Shown piece by piece: positions 17,589-25,708 of a DNA stretch of 64,000 nucleotides; the stretch's first letter is position 1; every line of letters starts with the position of its first letter. Source of the stretch: Paenibacillus sp. (GTDB taxonomy: Bacteria > Bacillota > Bacilli > Paenibacillales > NBRC-103111); NCBI GenBank assembly GCA_031180825.1, contig JAPSLM010000004.1, forward strand, positions 211,219 to 275,218, in the 5' to 3' direction. A program made the position numbers and the translations under genes. The notes below the pieces were generated by a model. It ran no database searches. It worked only from the letters and a program-made list of their open reading frames with translations, and was not told the DNA's origin.

Positions 17589-20042
17589 ATGCTTCAGGCG
17601 AAGGCAAGATGGAATATCGGCGCGGCAGACGGCAAAGCGGCTGAAAGGTTGGCGGAGGAGCTTGATCTGCCGCCGATCATTTCAAGACTGCTCGTTGTCC
17701 GGGGAATAACGGATTCCACGCAAGCCGCCCATTTTTTATACGGAGGAACGGATCAGACGTACGATCCGTTCCTTTTAGATGGTATGGACCAAGCGGTGGA
17801 ACGAATTCGGAAGGCGATCGACACCGGAGAGCATATTCGCATCTACGGCGATTATGATGCGGACGGTGTCAGCAGCACGGCGCTGATGGTTCACCTGCTG
17901 CGGCAGCTCGGCTGCACGTTCGATTATTATATTCCGCATCGCGTTCATGAAGGCTACGGTCTCAACAACGCTGCGCTTGATGCGGCGAAGGAGCAGGGCG
18001 TCGGGTTGATCGTAACGGTCGATACCGGCATTAGCGCCGTGAAGGAAATCGCGCATGCGAACGCGTTGGGGATCGATGTTATCGTCACGGATCACCACGA
18101 ACCGCCGGAGGTGCTTCCGGAAGCTTACGCATTGATCAACCCGAAAAAGCCGGGTTGTCCTTACCCTTACAAGCAGCTTGCCGGGGTAGGCGTCGCGCTT
18201 AAGCTTGCACAAGCGCTTCTCGGCCGCTGGCCCGAGGAGCTGCTGGAGTTTGCCGCCATCGGCACGGTAGCCGATTTAATGCTGTTGACGGACGAAAACC
18301 GGATTATCGTGAAGCAAGGATTAGAACGGATGCGTTCCACAGCGAATTATGGGATTAGAGCGCTTCTGGAAATATCAGGAACAAAGGTTCGGGAAGTGAC
18401 TTCCACGCATATCGGATTTGCGCTGGCCCCCCGCATCAATGCAAGCGGACGTCTGCTCAGCGCGGATACGGCGGTTCGGCTGCTGACGACGACGAGCGAG
18501 CAGGAAGCGGAGCAGCTGGCATTCGAGCTGGATCAGTTGAACAAGGAACGGCAGCGCATTGTCGACGAAATGGCAAAACAGGCCGTCGACATGGTCGAAA
18601 AGCGCAAAGCGAACGGCGGATTGCCGGATGCCATCGTACTGGCTCATGAAGAGTGGAACGTCGGTGTGATCGGTATCGTGGCTTCCAAGATGGTCGACCG
18701 CTTTTACCGGCCGACCATTATTTTGGGCATTGATCCGGAAACCGGTATGGCCAAAGGCTCGGCGCGTTCGATTGCCGGCTTCGATATGTACCGTGCCTTA
18801 ACGCATTGCTCCGATTTAATGGATCATTACGGCGGTCATCCGATGGCGGCGGGCATGACGCTGGCCAGGGAGCATTTGCCGGAACTTGCCCTTCGGTTGG
18901 AACGGCTGGCGAAAGAATGGCTGACGCCGGACGATTACATACCGCAGCTGGATGCGGATTTGGTCTGCGATTTCAGTGACGTAACTCTGGAAAGCATCGG
19001 GCAGCTGGAGCGGCTCGGACCGTTCGGGATGGGGAATCCGTCCCCGCGTTTCGTGTTCGGCGGCCTTGCTTTGAATGACATGCGTACGATGGGCAAGGAG
19101 CAGCAGCATTTGAAGCTCTCTCTCCGTTCTGCGGAGGATGAGACGGCTGCCGCTATGGACGGGGTCGGATTCGGCAAAGCTTCTTTGGCGGAATGGATAT
19201 CGCCTTCGGCACAGCTTGAAGTGCTCGGGGAGCTGTCCATCAACGAATGGAACGGAGTACGCCGTCCGCAAATTATGATCCAGGACGTACGCGTACCGGA
19301 AATCCAGCTGTTCGACTGGCGGGGGACGCAGAGGCCGGAGAAAAAACTGGGAGAGCTGTGCGAGCGGCTAGAGCGGCACCCGATGGCGCAAACTGACGCT
19401 TTGCCTGCCGTAATCGTATTTGGAGAGGCGGTTCCGGTTCCGCTTCAAGCTTCTTCCTCCAAGTATACGCTGTGGTGTGCCGACGTTCACGGCCGGTTTC
19501 GGCCGGCGAACGCGCAGGCAAAACTTACGGTATTATCGGCGGCTTCGGATGTGTTCATTTATACCCTGCCTCAGAGAATGGAGCAGCTTCACGCACTGTC
19601 GGTTGAGGCGGCCTCTGCGCAGCGGTATTACGCCGCATTCGGAGGCACCGAGGAGGACAAGCAAGGCAGTATAATGCCGGGCCGTGAAATGTTTAAAGCC
19701 GTATATGGCGCCGTCATGGCATTGCGGCCTGAAGCCGCAAACCGGTCTGCAGGCGGCCAGGTGGTTCAGGCGATCGCAAAACGGTGCGCGATTTCGCCGC
19801 ATCTCGTCCGTTTTATACTGGATGTATTTACCGAGCTTGGCTTGATCGAGCCTGAAGGAGAGGGATACAGAATTGTGCCTTCCTCCGAAAAAAAAGATTT
19901 ATCCGCATCGCTGCTTTACCGCAGCCGTTTGAAACGGCCGGACATAGAACAGGAGCTTCTGTACTGCTCTGCGAAGGAGCTTCGTTCGAAGCTTCTGAAA
20001 GCGCCAGGACCAAACCATTCCATAATGGAGGAAATTGTATGA
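17589..20042 (+). CDS. recJ: Single-stranded-DNA exonuclease RecJ
   Basis: 817 residues, long like Bacillota RecJ. A 5'-3' ssDNA exonuclease in recombination and repair. DHH-family motifs are all present: YGDYDADGVSS (about residue 80), VDTGIS, DHHEPPE, FAAIGTVADLMLL, and NASGRL in the second part. The DHHA1 domain has YGGHPMAAGMTL. An OB-fold and the extra C-terminal Bacillota region follow. ATG 17589 after AGGGGGAA. The last four bases overlap the apt start. Confidence 0.96.
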   Translation: MLQAKARWNIGAADGKAAERLAEELDLPPIISRLLVVRGITDSTQAAHFLYGGTDQTYDPFLLDGMDQAVERIRKAIDTGEHIRIYGDYDADGVSSTALMVHLLRQLGCTFDYYIPHRVHEGYGLNNAALDAAKEQGVGLIVTVDTGISAVKEIAHANALGIDVIVTDHHEPPEVLPEAYALINPKKPGCPYPYKQLAGVGVALKLAQALLGRWPEELLEFAAIGTVADLMLLTDENRIIVKQGLERMRSTANYGIRALLEISGTKVREVTSTHIGFALAPRINASGRLLSADTAVRLLTTTSEQEAEQLAFELDQLNKERQRIVDEMAKQAVDMVEKRKANGGLPDAIVLAHEEWNVGVIGIVASKMVDRFYRPTIILGIDPETGMAKGSARSIAGFDMYRALTHCSDLMDHYGGHPMAAGMTLAREHLPELALRLERLAKEWLTPDDYIPQLDADLVCDFSDVTLESIGQLERLGPFGMGNPSPRFVFGGLALNDMRTMGKEQQHLKLSLRSAEDETAAAMDGVGFGKASLAEWISPSAQLEVLGELSINEWNGVRRPQIMIQDVRVPEIQLFDWRGTQRPEKKLGELCERLERHPMAQTDALPAVIVFGEAVPVPLQASSSKYTLWCADVHGRFRPANAQAKLTVLSAASDVFIYTLPQRMEQLHALSVEAASAQRYYAAFGGTEEDKQGSIMPGREMFKAVYGAVMALRPEAANRSAGGQVVQAIAKRCAISPHLVRFILDVFTELGLIEPEGEGYRIVPSSEKKDLSASLLYRSRLKRPDIEQELLYCSAKELRSKLLKAPGPNHSIMEEIV

Positions 20043-20551
20043 ACTTCAAAGATTATATCCGCGTTATCGAAGACTTCCCGCAGCAGGGAATCAGCTTTAA
20101 GGACATCACGACATTGCTGAGAGACGGCCAAGCCTACAAAGCCGTTATCGAAGAGCTTGCCCGCCGCTTCAAGGATAAGGAGATCGATTGCATCGCCGGG
20201 CCGGAAGCGCGCGGTTTCGTAATCGGCGCTCCGCTCGCGATCGCATTGGGAGTCGGCTTCGTGCCGATCCGCAAAAGCGGAAAGCTGCCGGGAGCAACGA
20301 TTGAAGCGGATTACGCTCTGGAGTATGGCAAAGACAAGCTTGCGATGCATAACGATGCGATTGCGCCGGGACAAAAAGTGCTGATTGCCGACGATTTGCT
20401 GGCCACAGGGGGCACGATTGCGACCTCGATCAACCTGGTGAAGCAGTTGGGCGGGGAAGTGGTCGGGGCGGCGTTCCTGATCGAGCTTTTGGAGCTTAAC
20501 GGACGGGAGAAGCTGGACGGGGTCGAAGTATTTTCGCTCCTGCAGTATTAA
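20039..20551 (+). CDS. apt: Adenine phosphoribosyltransferase
   Basis: 170 residues. Salvages adenine to AMP using PRPP. Typical N-terminus FKDYIRVIEDFPQQGISFKDIT, and the PRPP-binding motif VLIADDLLATGGT near residue 120. It overlaps recJ by four bases (ATGA), and the recJ-apt-relA order is conserved with B. subtilis. Confidence 0.97.
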   Translation: MNFKDYIRVIEDFPQQGISFKDITTLLRDGQAYKAVIEELARRFKDKEIDCIAGPEARGFVIGAPLAIALGVGFVPIRKSGKLPGATIEADYALEYGKDKLAMHNDAIAPGQKVLIADDLLATGGTIATSINLVKQLGGEVVGAAFLIELLELNGREKLDGVEVFSLLQY

Positions 20552-20566
20552 TATTCAAATGGATGC

Positions 20567-20611
20567 AAAAAGGCGTTTCTGGAGGAAAAAACCTCGGAAA
20601 CGTCTTTTTTC
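20567..20611 (+). terminator. Terminator after apt
   Basis: AAAAAGGCGTTTC (20567-20579) pairs with GAAACGTCTTTTT (20597 on) around a 17-base loop; a T-run follows. Confidence 0.85.
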
Positions 20612-20661
20612 TATCCTTTTTTATCAGGATGAGCTAAACGTTGATAGATTTTCGTGGACAA

Positions 20662-20697
20662 GACAATCGCGCGTTTTATAAGAACGAAGCGATTGTC
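20662..20697. repeat. Inverted repeat upstream of the CotG-like gene
   Basis: GACAATCGC / GCGATTGTC, 9-bp arms with an 18-base centre, about 65 bases before the CotG-like start. No T-run. It could be an operator or leader hairpin; no function assigned. Confidence 0.45.
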
Positions 20698-20759
20698 CAT
20701 GTCAAGGAAAACGTCTTCGCAATATATTAAAGCATAACCAAGAGAGGAGGTAGATTTCT

Positions 20760-21125
20760 ATGTTTGATTACGAACATGATTACCAAAAAAGCGGTGGCCA
20801 CAAGAAAAAGGTCAGCGAAAAAACGAAGAGCGAGCACAAAAGCGAAAACAGCAAAAAGGATCACAAAAGCAAATGGGAATACTTCGCCAAATGGGTGTAC
20901 AGCAGCAAGCGAGATCACAAGAGCAGCGAAAGCGAAAAGCAGCGCAAAAAAGCATTCGATCACAAAAGTTCCAGCTCGTTTAAAAAATATGACAAAGAAA
21001 AAAGCCATAAAAGTCACGACAAACACAAAAGCTACGACAAGCACAAAAGTTACGACAAGCATAAAAGTTACGACAAGCATAAAAGCTATAACAAAAGCTA
21101 CGGAGACAAGAAAAAAGGCTATTAA
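20760..21125 (+). CDS. CotG-like Lys/His/Ser repeat protein (putative spore coat)
   Basis: 121 residues, almost entirely Lys, Ser, His, Asp and Tyr. The middle has DHKSS-type motifs, and the C-terminal half holds four KHKSYD units in a row. A strong AGAGAGGAGGT site precedes ATG 20760. No membrane segment or fold can be seen; it is probably disordered. In B. subtilis the coat proteins CotG and CotB have Ser-rich basic repeats that the CotH kinase phosphorylates, and cotG lies next to cotH. A CotH-family kinase is the very next gene here. I therefore read this as a CotG-like substrate. Evidence is composition and neighbour only; the protein is much shorter than B. subtilis CotG (195). Confidence 0.6.
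   Translation: MFDYEHDYQKSGGHKKKVSEKTKSEHKSENSKKDHKSKWEYFAKWVYSSKRDHKSSESEKQRKKAFDHKSSSSFKKYDKEKSHKSHDKHKSYDKHKSYDKHKSYDKHKSYNKSYGDKKKGY
20998..21102 (+). repeat. 18-bp in-frame repeats encoding KHKSYD
   Basis: Four near-identical units of the type cacaaaagctacgacaag, with silent T/C changes and one degenerate last copy (YNKSYG). Confidence 0.85.
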
Positions 21126-21226
21126 CAACGCGCTCCGCAGTTAAAACAACCGCCTCCTTCCGCGTTTTATCCGAGCATGGCATACGCCGTGTCTGCGGCG
21201 GATGCCGCGCATAAGATAAAGTAGCA

Positions 21227-21260
21227 CAAAAAGCCTACCCTTACGGATAGGCTTTTTGCA
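21227..21260 (+). terminator. Terminator between CotG-like gene and cotH
   Basis: CAAAAAGCCTA (21227-21237) / TAGGCTTTTTG (21248-21258), a perfect 11-bp stem with a 10-base loop and T-run in the 3' arm. It implies cotH has its own promoter or is reached by read-through. Confidence 0.85.
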
Positions 21261-21284
21261 TTGGCATAGAAAGGCGGAAGGTTG

Positions 21285-22355
21285 ATGTCTGCAGAACTGC
21301 CTGTGAGAAACCTGGTTATTGGGAATCAACAGCTGAAGCAACTAAAAAAAGATGTCTGGAGCAACCGCTTCGTCAAAGGAAATTATATGAACGCGGGAAA
21401 ATTAACCGAAATCCGCATCCGCTACCGAGGCAGACATACGCGCGATTACCCGAAGCGGTCCTACGAGGTGGTGCGCGGAGGTAAAACATATCATTATAAT
21501 GCGGAATACGACGATCCCTCCTTGATCCGCAATGCCTTGTCCTTCCGGTTTTTCGAATGGATCGGGGTGCCTTGTCCGAAAGCGAAGCACTGCTTGCTGC
21601 AGCTTAACGGTCAAAATCTGGGCGTTTATTTGGAAATCGAAGGGGTCGACCGGTTTTTTTTCCGAAAGCGGGGGATACCGGTTCAATCGATGTTTTACGC
21701 CGAGGACGACGACGCCAATTTCAGCTTGCTGGCAGGCGAATCGCGCAAAAAGAAGGCCTCTTTGTTTTCGGGGTACAAGCAAATGATCGGGACTGCCGAG
21801 GATCGGCGCAGGCTCGTCATGTTTATTCGAAAGCTCAATTCGCTGGGCTCCGGCAGGAGCAAGGCGCTGTTTGCGTATTTGCAGCTTCGTTTGGACATCG
21901 ACAATTACCTTCGTTGGTTGGCCGGCGCCGTATTGACGGGCAATTACGACGGGTTCGATCAGAACTATGCTCTGTACCGTCACCGCAAATTGCAGAAATA
22001 CCGGATGATTCCATGGGATTATGAAGGAACCTGGGGAAGGAACTGCTACGGGAAACCGTGCGGAAGCGATTTGGTGCGGGTTACGGGTTACAACCGATTG
22101 ACCCGGCTGATCCTGCAAAATCCGCTTCTGCGGGAAAAATATAAGAGGCTGCTTGCCCGAATTTTGACCGACACCTTTACAAAAAGAAGAATTCTTCCGG
22201 TGGCGGCGGCCATGCAGCAGGCTATTCGCCCGCACCTGATGCGGGACACGGCCCGCAAGTGGTCCATTGCCGACTTTGACGGCGAGATTTATATGATCCG
22301 CGATTATATTGAAGAACGGCGTACGCTGGTGGCCGACGCGCTGCGCGATTTGTAA
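21285..22355 (+). CDS. cotH: CotH-family spore coat protein kinase
   Basis: About 356 residues. CotH is an atypical protein kinase of the spore coat that phosphorylates serines in CotB and CotG and is needed for assembly of outer coat proteins. Family marks are the N-terminal RIRYRGRHTRDYPKRSYEV, then LNGQNLGVYLEIEGVDRFF, the catalytic-region GNYDGFDQNYALYRH, and IPWDYEGTWG (metal-binding PWD motif; here E where many members have D). ATG 21285 is preferred over TTG 21282; GGCGGAAGG is the ribosome binding site. The gene follows the CotG-like gene in the apt-relA interval, not the B. subtilis cotH location. Confidence 0.88.
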   Translation: MSAELPVRNLVIGNQQLKQLKKDVWSNRFVKGNYMNAGKLTEIRIRYRGRHTRDYPKRSYEVVRGGKTYHYNAEYDDPSLIRNALSFRFFEWIGVPCPKAKHCLLQLNGQNLGVYLEIEGVDRFFFRKRGIPVQSMFYAEDDDANFSLLAGESRKKKASLFSGYKQMIGTAEDRRRLVMFIRKLNSLGSGRSKALFAYLQLRLDIDNYLRWLAGAVLTGNYDGFDQNYALYRHRKLQKYRMIPWDYEGTWGRNCYGKPCGSDLVRVTGYNRLTRLILQNPLLREKYKRLLARILTDTFTKRRILPVAAAMQQAIRPHLMRDTARKWSIADFDGEIYMIRDYIEERRTLVADALRDL

Positions 22356-22425
22356 CCGTCAACGTACGCGGAGCGTGCACAATTATCCGTTTTGCGCGTA
22401 ATATGTCGGTTTGTCCCGCAAATTC

Positions 22426-22455
22426 TTGACGCAGCCCCCGGTTCAAGGGCATAAT
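22426..22455 (+). promoter_or_regulatory. SigA promoter of relA
   Basis: TTGACG (22426-22431), 18-base spacer, CATAAT (22450-22455), 23 bases upstream of the relA start. Confidence 0.75.
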
Positions 22456-22477
22456 GGATTAAAATCGAATTAAGGGA

Positions 22478-24688
22478 ATGGATGAACGGATGGGGATAGA
22501 GCAGCTTCTTGCGAAGGCATCCACATATTTGAAAGAAAATGACCTGAAACGAATCCGGGAAGCTTATGAATTTGCGGATCAGGCGCATTACGGCCAAGTG
22601 CGCAAATCCGGCGAGCCCTATATATTGCATCCGCTTGCCGTAGCAGACATTCTGGTTAATATGCAGATGGATACGACTTCCGTCATTGCTGCGCTGCTCC
22701 ATGACGTGGTGGAGGATACGACCGTATCGCTCGAAACGGTGCATGAGAAATTCGGCGCTACCTGTGCGATGATCGTCGACGGCCTCACCAAACTCGAGAA
22801 AATCAAATTCAAGAGCAAGGAAGAGCACCAGAACGAAAACTACCGCAAAATGTTCGTTGCCATGGCACAGGACATTCGCGTGATTCTTATTAAATTGGCG
22901 GACCGTCTGCACAATATGCGCACGCTCAAGCACCAGTCGGAAGAAGCGCAGCGGCGCATCGCGGACGAGACGCTGGAGATCTTCTGTCCGATCGCACATC
23001 GTCTGGGGATATCGGCAATCAAATGGGAGATGGAAGACATCGCCCTGCGGTATTTGAATCCGCAACAGTATTACCGCATCGTGAACCTTATGCAGAAGAA
23101 GCGCGCCGAACGGGAGCAGTATTTAAGCGACGTCATAACGTCGGTAGGCGAGAAGCTGCAGGAGATGGGAATCGACGGCGACATCTCGGGAAGACCGAAG
23201 CATATTTACAGCATTTACAAGAAGATGACGGTAAAAAATAAGCAGTTCAATGAAATCTACGATTTGTTGGCGCTAAGAATTATCGTCGACAATATTAAAG
23301 ACTGCTACGCCACGTTGGGGATCATCCACACGCTGTGGAAGCCGATGCCCGGCCGTTTCAAGGATTATATCGCCATGCCGAAACCGAACATGTATCAATC
23401 GCTGCATACAACGGTCATCGGTCCGAAAGGCGAGCCGCTGGAAGTTCAAATCCGGACGTTTGAGATGCACCGTACCTCGGAATACGGGGTGGCTGCGCAT
23501 TGGGCATATAAAGAAGGCACGTCCGTCCCGTCAGGCAGCTACGAAGACAAGATGCATTTTATCCGCGAAATTCTTGAGCTCCAGAACGATACGCAGGATG
23601 CGCAGGAGTTCGTCGAGTCGCTTAAAATGGACTTTTTCTCCGATCTCGTGTTCGTATTTACGCCGAAAGGGGAAGTCATCGAGCTGCCTGCGGGCTCGGT
23701 CCCGCTCGATTTTGCTTACCGGATTCATACAGAGGTCGGCAACCGTACGATCGGCGCCAAAGTCAACGGACGCATCGTCCCGCTCGATCACAAGCTGAAA
23801 ACGGGGGATATTATCGAGATTTTAACTTCCAAGCATTCGTATGGACCGAGTCAGGATTGGGTGAAAATCGCTCAATCCTCGCACGCCCGGACCAAGATTC
23901 GCCAGTGGTTCAAGAAAGAGCGCCGCGAAGAAAACGTGCTCAAGGGCCGCGAAATGATCGAGCGCGAGCTGAAGCGTCTCGGCTACGACGTTCCCGCGCT
24001 GACCAAAGACGACGAGATGCTGGAGGTCGCCCGGAAATTCAACTTTAACGAAATTGAGGACATGCTGTCGGCCGTCGGCTTCGGCGGCATCACCGCGGCC
24101 CAGATCGTAACCCGTCTGACCGAGAAGGTTCGGCGGGAAGCGGAGGAAGCCCAGCAGCAGGCGATGCAGCTGACGTCCGAGGTCAAGGAGATGAAAACGC
24201 CGGTATCGGATAAGGAGCGCAAAGGCCGTCCGACCGGAGGAGTCCGGGTCAAGGGAGTGGACAATCTGCTTGTGCGGTTTGCCCGCTGCTGCAATCCGGT
24301 GCCGGGCGATGCGATTATCGGGTACATTACGCGCGGGCGGGGGGTATCCGTTCACCGCTCGGACTGTACGAACATTCCTTCGCCGGAGTGCAGCGACGAA
24401 GGAAATCGCGTGATCGAGGTCGAGTGGGCGGATAACGTCGAGGCCAATTACAACGTCGAGATCGAAATTACGGGTCACGACCGGCGCGGGCTGCTGAACG
24501 AAGTGCTGCAGGTCGTATCGGAATGCAAAACGGTCATTTCCGCCGTTTCCGGCCGCTCGGACAAAAATAAGATGGTGGTCATCCATATGACGATCCTGAT
24601 CCGCAATATCGATCATCTGCATTCGGTCGTCGAAAAAATCAAGCGGATCAAGGACGTTTATTCGGTCCAGCGCATTATGCAGGCTTAA
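22478..24688 (+). CDS. relA: Bifunctional (p)ppGpp synthetase/hydrolase RelA
   Basis: 736 residues. Makes and hydrolyses the stringent-response alarmone (p)ppGpp. Domains in order: HD hydrolase (HDVVEDT near residue 70), RelA/SpoT nucleotidyltransferase (FKDYIAMPKPNMYQSLHTT near residue 290), TGS (VFTPKGEVIELPAGSVPLDFAYRIH), helical and Cys-containing region (FARCCNPVPGD), and a C-terminal ACT domain. Both catalytic domains look intact. The start is ATG 22478 or ATG 22490 (MGIEQLL); neither has an ideal ribosome binding site. dtd follows, as in B. subtilis. Confidence 0.97.
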   Translation: MDERMGIEQLLAKASTYLKENDLKRIREAYEFADQAHYGQVRKSGEPYILHPLAVADILVNMQMDTTSVIAALLHDVVEDTTVSLETVHEKFGATCAMIVDGLTKLEKIKFKSKEEHQNENYRKMFVAMAQDIRVILIKLADRLHNMRTLKHQSEEAQRRIADETLEIFCPIAHRLGISAIKWEMEDIALRYLNPQQYYRIVNLMQKKRAEREQYLSDVITSVGEKLQEMGIDGDISGRPKHIYSIYKKMTVKNKQFNEIYDLLALRIIVDNIKDCYATLGIIHTLWKPMPGRFKDYIAMPKPNMYQSLHTTVIGPKGEPLEVQIRTFEMHRTSEYGVAAHWAYKEGTSVPSGSYEDKMHFIREILELQNDTQDAQEFVESLKMDFFSDLVFVFTPKGEVIELPAGSVPLDFAYRIHTEVGNRTIGAKVNGRIVPLDHKLKTGDIIEILTSKHSYGPSQDWVKIAQSSHARTKIRQWFKKERREENVLKGREMIERELKRLGYDVPALTKDDEMLEVARKFNFNEIEDMLSAVGFGGITAAQIVTRLTEKVRREAEEAQQQAMQLTSEVKEMKTPVSDKERKGRPTGGVRVKGVDNLLVRFARCCNPVPGDAIIGYITRGRGVSVHRSDCTNIPSPECSDEGNRVIEVEWADNVEANYNVEIEITGHDRRGLLNEVLQVVSECKTVISAVSGRSDKNKMVVIHMTILIRNIDHLHSVVEKIKRIKDVYSVQRIMQA

Positions 24689-24735
24689 AACGCCTGAAAA
24701 AACTTACTTATTTTTGAAACGGAGTCAGGACATTC

Positions 24736-25182
24736 ATGAGAGTGGTATTGCAAAGAAGCAAAGCGGCACAGGTGACGGTGAGCGGTGAAACGGTAGGCCG
24801 GATCGACCATGGCTTGGTGCTGCTTGTCGGCATTGCGGACGGCGATACCGAAGAGGACGCCCGTTACCTTGCCGATAAAATAGCGGGCTTGCGCATATTT
24901 GAAGACGAACAAGGAAAAATGAACCGTTCGGTGCTGGAGACCGGAGGACAGGTGCTGTCCATCTCCCAATTCACCTTATACGGGGACTGCCGGAAGGGGA
25001 GGCGGCCCAATTTCATGGCGGCCGCCCGCCCAGAGCTGGCGGAGCCGCTTTATGAACGGTTTAACGGCATGCTGCGCGAAGCGGGGCTTCATGTGGAGAC
25101 GGGAAGGTTCGGGGCGATGATGGACGTGTCGCTTGTCAACGACGGACCGGTCACGCTTATCGTCGAAAGCAGGCAAGGCTAA
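24736..25182 (+). CDS. dtd: D-aminoacyl-tRNA deacylase
   Basis: 148 residues, full length. Removes D-amino acids (and glycine from tRNA-Ala) from mischarged tRNAs. The two signature motifs SQFTLYGD (about residue 78) and NDGPVTL (about 137) form the active site across the dimer. It lies 47 bases after relA in the conserved relA-dtd order. Confidence 0.96.
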   Translation: MRVVLQRSKAAQVTVSGETVGRIDHGLVLLVGIADGDTEEDARYLADKIAGLRIFEDEQGKMNRSVLETGGQVLSISQFTLYGDCRKGRRPNFMAAARPELAEPLYERFNGMLREAGLHVETGRFGAMMDVSLVNDGPVTLIVESRQG

Positions 25183-25330
25183 AGTCCGGAAAGGAACCTC
25201 AGGCGCATGTTCGAAAGGCTTCGGAATACGAATAAGCAAGGCTCGGGCAGGGGACAATAAGGAGTAAGCCGGCCGCGCACGATGTACATCTTGTATCGGC
25301 CGCCCGACATCCTAAGGAGCCTATCCTACT

Positions 25331-25507
25331 ATGTACCGATCGCCGAAAGAACAAAGCTTACTGATGCCGGAACTGCAACCCGGTTCCGGGGGGCTGGCGG
25401 AGGCGGCGGCATTGCAATCGTCCGGCATGGACGATACGGAAATCCGTGCCGATTTCTCTTCTTCCAGCGAGCAAGTGAAGCGGACGGCGCGCAAATCGTT
25501 CCGCTGA
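25331..25507 (+). CDS. Small hypothetical protein, 58 residues
   Basis: Too short for the ORF track. Reads MYRSPKEQSLLMPELQPG, then Ser/Ala/Glu-rich sequence ending RKSFR. An AAGGAG site lies 11 bases before ATG, and a strong terminator begins a few bases after the stop, so it looks like a complete small transcription unit or the end of the relA-dtd operon. No family recognised. Confidence 0.5.
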   Translation: MYRSPKEQSLLMPELQPGSGGLAEAAALQSSGMDDTEIRADFSSSSEQVKRTARKSFR

Positions 25508-25510
25508 CCC

Positions 25511-25559
25511 AAAAGACGGGCCGTTTTCGTGGATTGAGCGAAAGCGGCCCGTTTGTTTT
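25511..25559 (+). terminator. Terminator after the 58-residue ORF
   Basis: AAAAGACGGGCCG / CGGCCCGTTTGTTTT stem with a nested TTTCG/CGAAA inner stem. Confidence 0.85.
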
Positions 25560-25708
25560 CATATGTCGGTCAAATATGCTAAACTATTGCTAGTTTTGTT
25601 CCAATTTGAAACTTCTTGCGCAGCAGTCCCGTCTTAAAAGAGACGAAGCATTTATTTCTGCATCCGGCGGACGGGCTTGCACAGACGAATAACGGAGGAT
25701 GGAAGGCA

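Noticed and set aside
20700-20760. SigK promoter for the CotG-like gene
   Set aside because: A CATAACCAA resembles a SigK -10, but it would place the start inside the ribosome binding site.
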